Part shown: positions 50,313 to 59,958 of the stretch, in pieces
Layout: each line of letters starts with the position of its first letter
Position numbering within the stretch: the first letter of the stretch is position 1
Assembly: GCA_019918135.1 (NCBI GenBank)
Contig: WBZZ01005950.1
Span: 21,001-85,000, forward strand
Direction: 5' to 3'
Length of the DNA: 64,000 nt
DNA from: Paulinella micropora
Lineage: Eukaryota > Cercozoa > Imbricatea > Euglyphida > Paulinellidae
Notes under the pieces: generated by a model
What the model saw: the letters and a program-made list of their open reading frames with translations, nothing else
The model's database searches: none
Told to the model about the DNA's origin: nothing
Translations under genes and position numbers: made by a program

Positions 50313-51715
50313 CTAGTCGGACTCCTCCTCGTCGGCCACGTAGGCTACACTCGCGAAGCCTTCGACCGAGGCCAAGAACTCCTTGGCAAACTCAGCGGGC
50401 CGCCGCTCTCCTGGACCGGCGCCGAGATCTGGCCCGTGCGGTCAAAGACGCCGTACTGGGCCGCCAGCTCTAGCAGGTCCAGTTGTCGCAGCCGGCACCT
50501 CGCCAGCATAGATTCATCCACGTCACTCTCGGTCGCCCGGCTATCGCTCTGCAGAGCCTCCAGTGTGTCCCCCTGTTCGGCTCCGCGCCCTATTTGCAAG
50601 CGCACTCCCCACAGCCAAAAGGTCTGTCGGTCCAGCCGCTGCAGCCCGAGCTCCTTCGCCTCGGTCGTCAGCTTCCCGTTCTGCGTAGCCCACCCCCAAA
50701 AGAAATCCTGCCCGTCCACTTCGCAGAGCAGCCGCACGTCCCCCCGGAAGCCGCGGTCGCGGGCCGCGGGGCGGCCGTCCCAGAAGACGTACGCGGTGCC
50801 CGTGCGCAGTTCCTCGTGGTCGCGAAACGCGGGCGCGCCCGTCTGCGAGTGCTCCACGACCAGGCGGGTAAAGTAGACGCGCCGGCCGGGCACCAGCACG
50901 CCCGCGAACTCTAGCACCCGCTGCGGCCCCGGCAGATTGGCCGCCCACAGCAGCGAGCCACGGTCGACCAGACAGCGCGTGGCCCCGCGCTCCTGCCACG
51001 CCTCGGACCCGAAGCTCAGGCGTACTTGGCACGCCCGCGCTGAGTCCGTGGCGGCGCGCGAGAGGAGGGCCGCCGCCGGAACCTCACGCGGCAGCTGGTA
51101 GCGCAGGGCCAGCTCGTACACGTCCTGGTAGGGCTGGAAGCCCTGGCGGCGCCAGAAGCGCGCCACGGCCGCCGTCGCGCTGTGCAAGTACACGAAGCCC
51201 GCGTCCGTGTGCTGGGCCAAGAGGGCCAGCACCTAGCGGCAGAACTGGCGGCCGAGGCCCTGCCCGTGGTAGCGCGGGTGGACCTCGAACAAGTGCACGT
51301 AGGCCGCGCGGCTCTGGCGTGGCGGCCAGTTGTCCGGCCGCTCGTCCTCGGCGCGCGTGCACAGCGCCAGCCCCAGCAGCCCCCGGTCCTCCGTGCGCTC
51401 GTACACGAAGAGCAGGTTCGCCGCGGGCTCTTGCAAGCAGTCCCAGTGGAGCTGGCACTGCAGGCCGCCGTCGAATACCAGTTGGCGCAGCGCCGGTACG
51501 TCGTGCGTCGTAGCCCGGCGCGCGCGGCCTGCTCCCGGCGCCAGCCTGGCCCTCTTCTGCCGCGGCGGCCCGGGCTCGCGCGGGCCGCCGGCTGGCTCGG
51601 GTGCTGCCTCCTCGGGCAGCCGGGGCGCGCGGGCATCGACGGGCACCGGCACCACCCGCCGGTAGCTCTCGCAGTGTTCCGAATACTGGCAGCCGGCGCA
51701 GGGCTGGGGGGCGAC
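50313..51715 (-). CDS. GNAT acetyltransferase-domain protein with in-frame TAG
   Basis: A GNAT fold is visible at about 51080-51530: an N-terminal DVPALRQLV helix, LLFVYE and LGLALC strands, then motif A VHPRYHGQGLGRQ that binds acetyl-CoA, and a later FWRRQGFQPYQD segment. A TAG at 51233-51235 falls inside the motif A helix, and the frame continues directly. A ~170-aa C-terminal domain of unknown type follows. The frame near 50400 shifts once more, giving an acidic EEESD end with TAG at 50313 rather than 50345. There is no ATG before the GNAT domain; the frame runs on from the Thr-rich linker of the next feature, so a fusion is possible. Confidence 0.6.
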
Positions 51716-54700
51716 GGTCGTGGTGGTCGTGGTGGTCGTGGTGGTGGGCGCCTCGGTCGTGGTGGTCGTGGTGGTGGTCGTGATGGTCGTCGGGGCGTGC
51801 GCCGTGCAGTAGGCGCTCGTGTCCCCGCGGGGGAGAAGGTTTCCTGGAGGGGGCCCGCCGCGCCCACGAGGTAGAACTCGTCCACGTTGGGCCCGGGCAG
51901 GCTCTCGCTCTGTTCCACGAACGCGAGGTTGTAGTCGGAAGAGGAGGCCTCGAGCACGCGCGCGGGGCCGCCCTGCGTGTGGAAGACACGGTACGCGTAG
52001 CCATAGCTGGCGTCGTACCGTTCGCCCTGCACCAGGCTGACCCACAGCTGCACCGCGCTGGCCTGCTGGGCCGTGGTCGGGTAGAGGCTGGCTAGCTCGG
52101 TGCTGCTGAGCCAGGCCGAACTGGTGTAGCAGAGCACTTCGGTGTCGGCTACGGTCGGGCGTTCCGGCACGTTCAGGGCCAGGTCACGCAGGTTCTGCTC
52201 GCCGCTCGCGGCGCCGAGCCCCAGCCCCAGGTGCGAGACCCAGCCGTTGGCGCAGCTGCCTCAGAAGAGGCGCCGTGTGTTGGCCTGGTGGAAGCCGCAC
52301 GGGTCCGTCTGAGCGCAGCAGCAGAGCGTGGCGTGGCGCAGCTGCAGCCGGTTGGGCAGGAAGAGCGACTGGGGGTGCGTCGCGAGCGGCGTGGACTGGC
52401 CGGCCAGGTGCAGCCAGACGCACGCGTTGCCGGACCCGTCCGCCTGGCGCACGAGCGAGTTGTCCGGCCCGGCGGCGCACAGATAGCCGCCCGGCGCCGG
52501 ATCGTAGGCGAGCCGGTACGCCCAACCCTGGTCCCGGCCGTACAGGCCGCGCGCAAACTCGTACCAGTCGACGGGCTCGAACCGCCAGGGTAACGCCGCC
52601 GGGTTGTACCAGTCGACCCCGGCGCCCGTGACGCCGAGGCAGTAGAACATGTTGTAGCCGGAGCTGCCCCCGAAGCCGCTGGTCTGCAGGTACTTGCACA
52701 ACCGGGCCGAGGCCCCGCTCTCGGTGATCTCCAGCACGTCGGTGCCGTAGTAGTGGCACCGGTCCAGGACCGAGGCCGGCTGCCCCGCCCCGGCGCCCAG
52801 GTGCAGGCAGTAGCCCGCGTGCGCCAGGCTCTCCAGGCGCCGGATGTCGGAGGGCGCCCCTCGGGCAGGCAGGCCGGGGGTCTTGCTTACGCTGGGCGAC
52901 GACGACAGTGAGCGCGAGGGCGTGTTGGTCGGGCTCAGCGACGCCGACACGCTGCGGCTGCTCGTGACCGAGTGGGTAGGCGTCAGCGTCGGGCTGGGCG
53001 ACCTGGTGCGCGCGGTCCCTTCGCAGCCCCCCGGCCGCTTGTTCGCCGGCAGGTCCAGGAAGCCCGCGCACACGCGCTGCAGCGCCCAGTCGGGGGTGTC
53101 CTCCGTCGCCGAGAGCTGCTGCCCCGCCAGGCTGAAGACTGTCAGCGAGGTCGCGCCCGCAAACATGTCCTCCGTATCCTCCACCTTGGTCAGGTCCAGG
53201 CCTGGCAGCTGTGCGTTGAAGGCGGACGCGCCCTTGAGCAGGCCCCGGAGGTTCACGGAGGGGGGTCCCCCGAGGAAGCGCAGATCGCCATTGAAAGACA
53301 CGGCGCCCTCGAGCAGGTACGAGGCGTCCTGCAGCACGGGGGCGTACCAGTCCACCTTCGGTAGGTTGAGGTTGACCGCGCCCTTGAACATGCCCGTGGC
53401 GTTCTCCAGCGACCAGAAGCCCCAGTACTCGGCCGGGATGAACGCCTGGGTGGTCGCCGCGAACATCCAGGCGGCGCTGCGCACCTGTCGTAAGTCCCAC
53501 CAACTGGCGCCCCACCCGAACGTGATCTGCGGCGATTCGGCGAACATGCAGTCGGTGACCTCGGCGGCGCTCAGGTCCAGCCCGGCCGCGTCGAGCGAGG
53601 CGTCGCCCATGTAGCTGAAGGAGCCCTGGAAGGAGCGGACGTGCGATGTCTGCAAGGTGGACAGCGGTGGCAGGCCCTCCCAGGAACGCAGCCCGTGGAA
53701 GTGGTAGCCACTGTCGGGGTGCAGGTACAGCTGGGCAAAGCTGTCGATGGACACGAGCGACGTGCCTCCGCCCTGCTCTTGCTGCCGGGCGTGCCAGGCC
53801 GGGGTCATGGCCCAGCCCAGCACCTTGCCCGTGATGCGGATGGTGTAGAACCCCGGGGCGGCGTACTCGTGCGTGCACCACGAGCAGTCCTCGTTGCTGC
53901 ACACCACGGGCTGCGTGCCGTCTCCCCAGTCCACGGTGTACGTCGGGTCCGTGGGCAGGCTCGTCTGCAGCAGCGCGCGGCGGCGGGTGGTGGGGCTGGT
54001 CGCGTTGGGGTCGTTGCTGGCGGGCAGGGTGAAGTTGCCGCCGGCCCCGCCCGTGACATTGAGGCCCAGGCTGGTGGGCGGCAGGGGGGTAGGGGTGGCC
54101 GAGGCGGACGCGGTGGGAGACTCGGAGGCGGTTGGCGATTACGAGGCGGTTGGCGATTCCGAGGCGGTTGGCGATTCCGAGGCGGTCGGCGATTCCGATG
54201 CGGTCGGCGATTCCGAGGGCGTCGGCGACTGGGACACAGAGGTAGTCGGTGACACAGAGGCGGCTGGCGACTGGGACACAGAGGCCGTCGGTGACTGGGG
54301 CGCGCCCAGCGACTGGGAGACGGTCGGCGACCGGGACACAGAGGTGGTCGGTGACTGGGGCGCGCCCAGCGACTGGGAAGCGGTCGGCGACTGGGACACG
54401 GAGGCGGTCGGTGACTGGGACACAGAGGCCGCCGGTGACTGGGACACAGAGGTGGTCGGTGACTGGGGCGCGCCCAGCGACTGGGAAGCGGTCGGCGACT
54501 GGGACACAGAGGCGGTCGGCGACCGGGACACGGAGGCGGTCGGTGACTGGGACACAGAGGCAGTCGGTGACTGGGGCGCGCCCAGCGACTGGGAAGCGGT
54601 CGGCGATTGGGAGGCGGTCGGCGACCGGGACCCAGAGGCGGTCGGTGACACAGAGGCGGTCGGCGACTGGGACACAGAGGCCGTCGGTGACTGGGGCGCG

Positions 54701-54909
54701 CCCAGCGACTGGGAAGCGGTCGGCGATTGGGAGGCGGTCGGCGACCGGGACCCAGAGGCGCTGGGCGAACTGGACAGGGTCGGCGTGGTAGTGACCATCC
54801 CGTACGGGTGGTCATAAGGACAGAAGCCCGACCCTGGCCACAGGCAGGTAGCTAGTATTAACCACCAAGGCCAAGACCGACAGGGCGGCAGGGTGCACTG
54901 GAGTGGCAT
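51716..54909 (-). CDS. Secreted PKD/BspA-like glycoprotein, interrupted
   Basis: ATG 54909 with a signal peptide (residues ~1-29). Residues ~40-260 are a SQSPTASV-type mucin repeat. TAA at 54139 replaces what is a Glu codon in neighbouring repeat units, and the frame goes on. A PKD-like WGDG ... H-x-Y-x3-G-x-Y-x-I segment is near 53830-53930, followed by BspA/DUF285-like repeats (MF-x-GA, F-x-GA spacing) at ~53130-53700, a second Ser/Pro linker (~52870-53020) and a Cys/Trp-rich beta domain. TGA at 52261 interrupts that domain, and the frame again continues. A shift near 51823-51833 (C4/G5) leads into a poly-Thr linker. Surface or virion role inferred. Confidence 0.7.
54139..54775 (-). repeat. 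24-bp-based coding repeat (SQSPTASV type)
   Basis: Units of 24 bp and 18 bp encode SQSPTASV, SRSPTAS and SESPTAS; longer higher-order blocks include QSLGAPQSPTAS. The array forms a Ser/Thr/Pro mucin-like stalk. The plus strand is also open across it, which is a by-product. Confidence 0.9.
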
Positions 54910-55214
54910 GGCGGACCAAGCGCAGCTAGAGACTCCTGTCTGTGCACACTATCCCCTAGGGGCCACGCCCTCTGGTAGCACCTGTGCTTGGGACTCGGCG
55001 CAACTGGGCTCTTGCGCTCTTTAAGTACTGCAGCACACGGGCAGGGAAGTGGAGCCGCCCCCCCCTCCCCCGCCCCGCCCCCGGGGCCCTGCTCTCCCTC
55101 TCCCCCCTCTGGCCGCTCCTGCCCCGCCGGCCGACGCGAGAAAGGGGGGGAAGAGAGCAGAATCCTCGCGTCGGCCGGCCACCGGCGCTAGTGCACTAGG
55201 CAAAACACCAGCCC
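54910..55214. promoter_or_regulatory. Divergent region between two glycoprotein genes
   Basis: About 300 nt shared by two divergent secreted-protein genes. TTTAAGTA near 55020 is a weak TATA-like element; C-rich sequence covers 55055-55130. No gene seen. Confidence 0.4.
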
Positions 55215-58200
55215 ATGTGGAGAGCGTGGCTGCTCGTGCTAGCCCAGGCCTGGCACGCGCTCGGCGACTGCTACTGCCCCAACTACGGGCCGGCGGCGAA
55301 CCCGGCGCCCGGACAATCGCCGTCGCCCTCCCCGTCGCCCTCCGCCCAGGCGCCCGTGTCGGTGTCGGCTTCACCGGGCCTCGTGCTGCAACAGGCCCTG
55401 GCGCCCTACCACTGCCTGTACTACGAAGAAGACGCCAGCCTACACACCGCCCGGGGGCTGGTCTTTCTGCCCTGCCTGGTCACGACGGGGATCTCTGACA
55501 CAACGGTCCACTACCTCTTCTACTTGCGCAACTACCGGCTGGACCAGAGCGATGGCCACCTCTTTAGCGTCTCGTCCCCCAACTTTCTGACCCAGTGCCT
55601 GCGCTGTACCGGCGACGACTGTGGCTCTGGCACGTTCGAGCTGGTGCTGTGCGCCAACGCGGGCGAGAGCGCCCGTGTCCGCGCGCAGCAAGACGACGCG
55701 GGGTACTACTCGCTGTACACGGACCAGGGAGGGGTCCTGGAGGCCTTCGCGCAGCTCTTGCCCTACCGAGAGGCTAGCGGGCCGGTGTTGGCGCACGCCG
55801 GTCACCACCTCTGGGGGCTGTCGGGCCTCTGCCTGCCGGCGTGCAGCCGGCCCGGCACGTCCACGCGCGCGCTGAGCCTGCTGACCCCCTGCCCTCCCTC
55901 GCCCCCGGCGCTGGACGGCGGGTGGTGGTTCGACGACGCCGGCCGTCTCGCGGCCGGGGGGGAGGGCGCACGGGGCCTGCAGTACCTGCGCGCCGGCGCC
56001 CCGTACTTCAGCGCGGCCGGGACGGCGTGGCTGGCACCCGGCGCCAACTCGTCCTGGGACGTGCCCTGGCTCGCCGACGTCTGGGTGCTGCGCATGGCCT
56101 ACGCCAGCCCGACGTACGCGCTCGGCCCGCCAGAGACCAACTGGTACCAGCTGTCTCGTGGCTCGGTCACCCGGCCGGCGGGCACGCTGCAGGCCAGCAA
56201 CCGCAGCGAGGGCACCGCGCTGGCCTTCCGTTACGGCGAGAACGAGCTGCGCTTCCTCGGGGCGGGCCCGGCCGCCGAAGCGACCCAGTTCCTGCTGTAT
56301 CCGCCGCCCCGCCTGGCCACGGCGGGGCGCGCCGAGGTGCTGGCCCTGCACGCGAGGGGCACGCGCTGCCTCTTCCCGGTCGCGTACAACGGGGCGGGCG
56401 CCAGGTACACGCCCTACGTGCCCTGGCTCGGCGACTGCTGGTCGCGCCCGCACAACGCCAGCGCCAGGATCTTGGTCGCGAACGGGCGCCTCTACTACCC
56501 GGCCGACCCCGCGGGGCCGGACTACCTCCGCTACTGCCTGCGCGCCCAGTCGCTGCGCTTCGAGCCCTGCGAGTACGTAGCGGACCCCGTGTACGTGCAC
56601 CCGGGGCTGCAGGTGCTGGCGTACAGCTACGGGGGGGGGCTCCGGTTCCTCACCACCACGCCGGACGGCCAGGGGCTGCAGTCCGCCGGCTGGTGGGCGC
56701 CGGCGTTCCCCGGCCCGCCGCCGCCCTTCGAGCCCGTGGCCGTGGGCGCGTACGCCCCGCCGGACGCCGGCGCGCTGTACCAGGCGAACAGCTTCTTCAG
56801 CGGCTCGGGCCTGTGCGCCCTGCCCGGGCTGACCGCCAGCGGCCGCTGGGAGCTGTCGCTCCGCCCTTGTCCGTCGCGGCCGCGCAGCACCGACCTGCTG
56901 TACCTGAACCCGTCGGGCCAGCTGGGAGCGCTGATCCGCGGCCAGCTGCGCTGCCTGGGCTGCCAGGCCGCGGCCTGCCCCGTGGCCGCGTCGGCCGCCC
57001 AGGACGCCCCGGCCCCCGAGCTGGGTTTCTGGCCCTGCGAGGCCAACGGCGACGGCTTCGACTGCCTGGCGGACTACGTAGTGCTCGAGGCCAACGCGAG
57101 CCTCTTCCACCGGGCCAGGCTGGCGAGCGCACCGGACGCGCTCCTGCAGCTGAACCCCTCGCGCACCGCCGCCGCCGGTTTCTTCTTCCTGGCCGCCGCG
57201 CTGGCCACGCACCCCCTGACGCTGCGCGCGCTGAGCTCGCCCGCCGGCGCACCGGACCCCTGCGCGGTGGACCCGCCCCCCGCCCCCTTCCGCTTCACGC
57301 AGGCGCTGCCGGCCGCGTCGCTGGGCCCGTGGACCGCGAGTTGCTCCGGCGTCAGCGGCGCGTCGCAGTGCTGGCACGCCTTTGACGGGACCGACTACCA
57401 GGCCGGGCTGGCGGCCGGGGCCCGGCCGTGGGAGTGGCTGAGCCGCAGCTTGTACGACCCCGGCAACGGCACGTACACGGGCGGCGAGGCCCTGGGCGGC
57501 GAGTGGCTGCAGCTGCGCCGCACCGACGGCCAGTACCTGCGCCTGACCAGCTTCGTGCTGTCCGGCTACGCGGACCCGTACGATCCCCCGGCGGGCGCGA
57601 GCGGCAATGCCCGGGTCCTGTACGTGTACGGGACCGAGAGCGCGGCCGACACCGACTGGGTCCAGCTGTTCGACTCCCCGTACGCGGACCAGGACGGGCC
57701 GTGGCTCCCCCTCGAGAAGCGCAGCTACGTCGTGCTGTCGACCACGCGGGCGTACGTGGCCTTCCGCTGGGTCTGGGTCCGGATCTACCCGCGCAACGAC
57801 ACGGGCTCGGCCGTGCCGCGCCCGGCCCGCGTGCCCGAGCTGTACCCGAGCTTCGCGCAGGCGCACACGGGGCTGTGCGGCGGGATTCAGGGCCTGGCCT
57901 GCACCAGCGGCACGGAAGGAAACTACAGCTGCGCGTGCGGGGCGGGCTACCGGCCCAACCTGCGCGAGGGCAGCTACCCGGCCACCTGCCTGGACGTGGA
58001 CGAGTGCGCCCTGGGCGCGGCGCCGCCCACGACGCGGCCCGGGCGCAACTTCACGCTCGCGGACCGCGGCGTGCGCTGCACCGCCTCCGCGTACGCGCAG
58101 GGCTGGGCGGGGACCGGCGGCTGCGAGGCGGCCTTCGACGCGGTGGGGGGGCTGTACTGGCGGTCCCCTGCTAGCTTCAGCCCCACCACCGGCGGCTGTA

Positions 58201-59213
58201 CGGCGTGCCCGGCGGTGCCCGGGGTCACGCAGCCCGTCGGGTTGGTCGGAGAATGGCTGCGGGTCGACCTGGGGGCGGTGTACCGTCTGCGCGGCTTCGG
58301 GCTCACGCCCTCGGCCTTTACCTCCTCGGCCCCGCGGTGCACGCGCGTGTACGTGAGCGTGGGCGCCGGCGACTCTCCGCAGCACTGGTGGGACGCCGTG
58401 CAGACCAGCTGGTCCCCCGCCACCAGCTGGTCGTCGGCCGAGTCCTGGTTCGAGCCGGCCTCCCTGGCGGTGGCCCGCTACGTGCTGCTGGCGTTCACGG
58501 AAAGCCTGCCGGGCCAGACGCAGGTGGCGCTCGACGACGTGCGGTTCCGCGTGGCCGACGACATCGCGCCCAGCGCGCCCGCCGGCCTACTCTTTGACTA
58601 CAAGTTCGACGCGGCCTGGACGGCAACGGACTACCACCAGGACACGGGCCTGTACACCGGCACGGAGAGCCGGGTCATCGGGGGCGTGACCTACGGGGGG
58701 GGCAGCCTGGTCTACGACCTGGGAGGGGTCTACCTGCTGCACCGGCTCGCGCTGGTCGGGATGGTCGGGCTCGCGCAACACACGGGGACCAACAACCTGA
58801 CCTTGGGCATCGGCAACAGCTCCAGCGGACCCTTTGCGCTGTGGCAGCGGGGCCTGCAGGTAGACTGGGTCCCGGAGGACGTGACTACTTATTTCAACCC
58901 ACGGCGCTGGTGGGTGGACCCCGGCAAGTCAGTCTACGGGCGCTACGTGGTCCTCGTCGCCGGCCGGAGCGGCAACCCGTACCCGACGGGCTTCAACCCT
59001 TCCACCCGGGTGGAGCTAACGGAGGTGTTCTTCGAGACGGGGCCCGGGCGCGCGGCCGGGGGCGACTGCGGGGGCACGTCCATGCTGTGCCAGAACACGC
59101 CGGGCTCTTACCGCTGCCAGCTGCGTGATGACTGCTACTTTACCCGGCCGTGCGGGCCGGGCTATGCCTGCACTAACACTCCTCAGGGCGCCTCCTGCAC
59201 CTACGTAGGCTAG
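55215..59213 (+). CDS. Intact 1332-aa EGF/discoidin surface glycoprotein
   Basis: ATG 55215 to TAG 59211 with no interruption, the largest intact gene here. Signal peptide at residues 1-17; Ser/Pro linker at about 35-58; a long Cys/Trp-rich beta region (about 60-690) with several N-glycosylation sites; a first discoidin (F5/8 C-like) domain at about 690-860; EGF-like segment ending in DVDEC at about 880-930; second discoidin-like domain at about 945-1115; third at about 1120-1275; and a Cys-rich EGF-like end at 1280-1332. No transmembrane helix is evident, so it may be held by other proteins. The domain set binds glycans, lipids or other surface proteins in known families. An attachment role is inferred. 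Confidence 0.85.
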   Translation: MWRAWLLVLAQAWHALGDCYCPNYGPAANPAPGQSPSPSPSPSAQAPVSVSASPGLVLQQALAPYHCLYYEEDASLHTARGLVFLPCLVTTGISDTTVHYLFYLRNYRLDQSDGHLFSVSSPNFLTQCLRCTGDDCGSGTFELVLCANAGESARVRAQQDDAGYYSLYTDQGGVLEAFAQLLPYREASGPVLAHAGHHLWGLSGLCLPACSRPGTSTRALSLLTPCPPSPPALDGGWWFDDAGRLAAGGEGARGLQYLRAGAPYFSAAGTAWLAPGANSSWDVPWLADVWVLRMAYASPTYALGPPETNWYQLSRGSVTRPAGTLQASNRSEGTALAFRYGENELRFLGAGPAAEATQFLLYPPPRLATAGRAEVLALHARGTRCLFPVAYNGAGARYTPYVPWLGDCWSRPHNASARILVANGRLYYPADPAGPDYLRYCLRAQSLRFEPCEYVADPVYVHPGLQVLAYSYGGGLRFLTTTPDGQGLQSAGWWAPAFPGPPPPFEPVAVGAYAPPDAGALYQANSFFSGSGLCALPGLTASGRWELSLRPCPSRPRSTDLLYLNPSGQLGALIRGQLRCLGCQAAACPVAASAAQDAPAPELGFWPCEANGDGFDCLADYVVLEANASLFHRARLASAPDALLQLNPSRTAAAGFFFLAAALATHPLTLRALSSPAGAPDPCAVDPPPAPFRFTQALPAASLGPWTASCSGVSGASQCWHAFDGTDYQAGLAAGARPWEWLSRSLYDPGNGTYTGGEALGGEWLQLRRTDGQYLRLTSFVLSGYADPYDPPAGASGNARVLYVYGTESAADTDWVQLFDSPYADQDGPWLPLEKRSYVVLSTTRAYVAFRWVWVRIYPRNDTGSAVPRPARVPELYPSFAQAHTGLCGGIQGLACTSGTEGNYSCACGAGYRPNLREGSYPATCLDVDECALGAAPPTTRPGRNFTLADRGVRCTASAYAQGWAGTGGCEAAFDAVGGLYWRSPASFSPTTGGCTACPAVPGVTQPVGLVGEWLRVDLGAVYRLRGFGLTPSAFTSSAPRCTRVYVSVGAGDSPQHWWDAVQTSWSPATSWSSAESWFEPASLAVARYVLLAFTESLPGQTQVALDDVRFRVADDIAPSAPAGLLFDYKFDAAWTATDYHQDTGLYTGTESRVIGGVTYGGGSLVYDLGGVYLLHRLALVGMVGLAQHTGTNNLTLGIGNSSSGPFALWQRGLQVDWVPEDVTTYFNPRRWWVDPGKSVYGRYVVLVAGRSGNPYPTGFNPSTRVELTEVFFETGPGRAAGGDCGGTSMLCQNTPGSYRCQLRDDCYFTRPCGPGYACTNTPQGASCTYVG

Positions 59214-59398
59214 GCTAGCACACGCGCGGCCCCTTCCCTCTCCTTTTATCATGTAATGGCTTCGTTTTTTAGTACGACATAAAAAAGAAAACTGTGCACC
59301 AAGCCCTGGGAACCGCCGGCCGGGTCGACGCGGCCCCCCCCGCCTAGCGAAGAGGACAGGCGCCGCGGCGCCCCCGGCCCGGGCAGCACGCCCGTAGA

Positions 59399-59656
59399 CT
59401 AGGCGCCCCGCCCGGTGGCGCGCTCGGCCGGAGTGGGCACGGCGGGCGGGCCTCGTGGCAGAGAGGCCAGCAGGCCGGCGGCCGCGGTGCGGGCGTTCTG
59501 TGCCCGCTGCAGGTGGGCCAGGCACTCCAGCCTCTCGGCGTGGCCGGTCACGGTCGCCAGCAGGTCCTCAAAGTAACGACAGTCTTGCTCGGCCAGAGTC
59601 AGCTCATTCGCCAGCCGACGCCGGCGGCCCGCGGCCCGCCTCAGAGCTACGGACAT
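59399..59656 (-). CDS. Small 85-aa helical protein
   Basis: The ATG at 59656 begins the ordered part; the longer upstream frame is translated tandem repeat. Residues 5-60 form one or two helices with heptad-like Leu/Ala spacing and two Cys. The C-terminus is Pro/Ala-rich. It ends at TAG 59399, convergent with the 1332-aa gene. Small helical proteins of this size occur as capsid-tip or terminase accessory proteins in herpesviruses, but nothing here shows identity. Confidence 0.5.
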   Translation of the reverse strand: MSVALRRAAGRRRRLANELTLAEQDCRYFEDLLATVTGHAERLECLAHLQRAQNARTAAAGLLASLPRGPPAVPTPAERATGRGA

Positions 59657-59718
59657 GCGGCCGCCCAAGGGCCAGCAGAGGAGGAAGGGGGATTCTCCGG
59701 GCCGCCGGCCGCCGCGCC

Positions 59719-59822
59719 CCCGGTGGGGAGGGGGCACGCTCCTAGCGAGGGGGGAGGGGGGCACGCTCCTAGCGAGGGGGGAGGGGGGCACGCTCCTAGC
59801 GAGGGGGGGGGGGGGCACGCTC
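59719..59822. repeat. 28-bp tandem repeat, about 3.5 copies
   Basis: GGGGGGCACGCTCCTAGCGA with a following G/A-rich run is repeated about 3.5 times. It lies in the divergent spacer between the 85-aa gene and the F-box/LRR gene. The G run lengthens from copy to copy. Confidence 0.8.
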
Positions 59823-59958
59823 CCCCCTCCCTCCTCCCGGCCTGCTTTGCCCACGGGTAGGAAGGAAAGGGAGCAGGGGCCCCCCCCTCACCTCCACCCC
59901 CCCCGGGCCCCCGCCTGACTACTAAAGCGGTGCACCGAAATCACCACGCCTTCCTTCC

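Noticed and set aside
11244-54141. Simple genetic-code reassignment of TAG or TAA
   Set aside because: The same codons end many genes at plausible positions followed by AATAAA signals, and all three stops are found internally. Context-dependent recoding is not excluded.
53873-54817. 314-aa plus-strand frame rich in Gly-Asp-Trp
   Set aside because: Antisense of the SPTAS repeat; the minus frame has the signal peptide.
55440-58385. 981-aa minus-strand frame
   Set aside because: Shadow of the intact 1332-aa glycoprotein; its composition is Arg/Ala/Val/Gly-biased as expected of antisense GC-rich coding.
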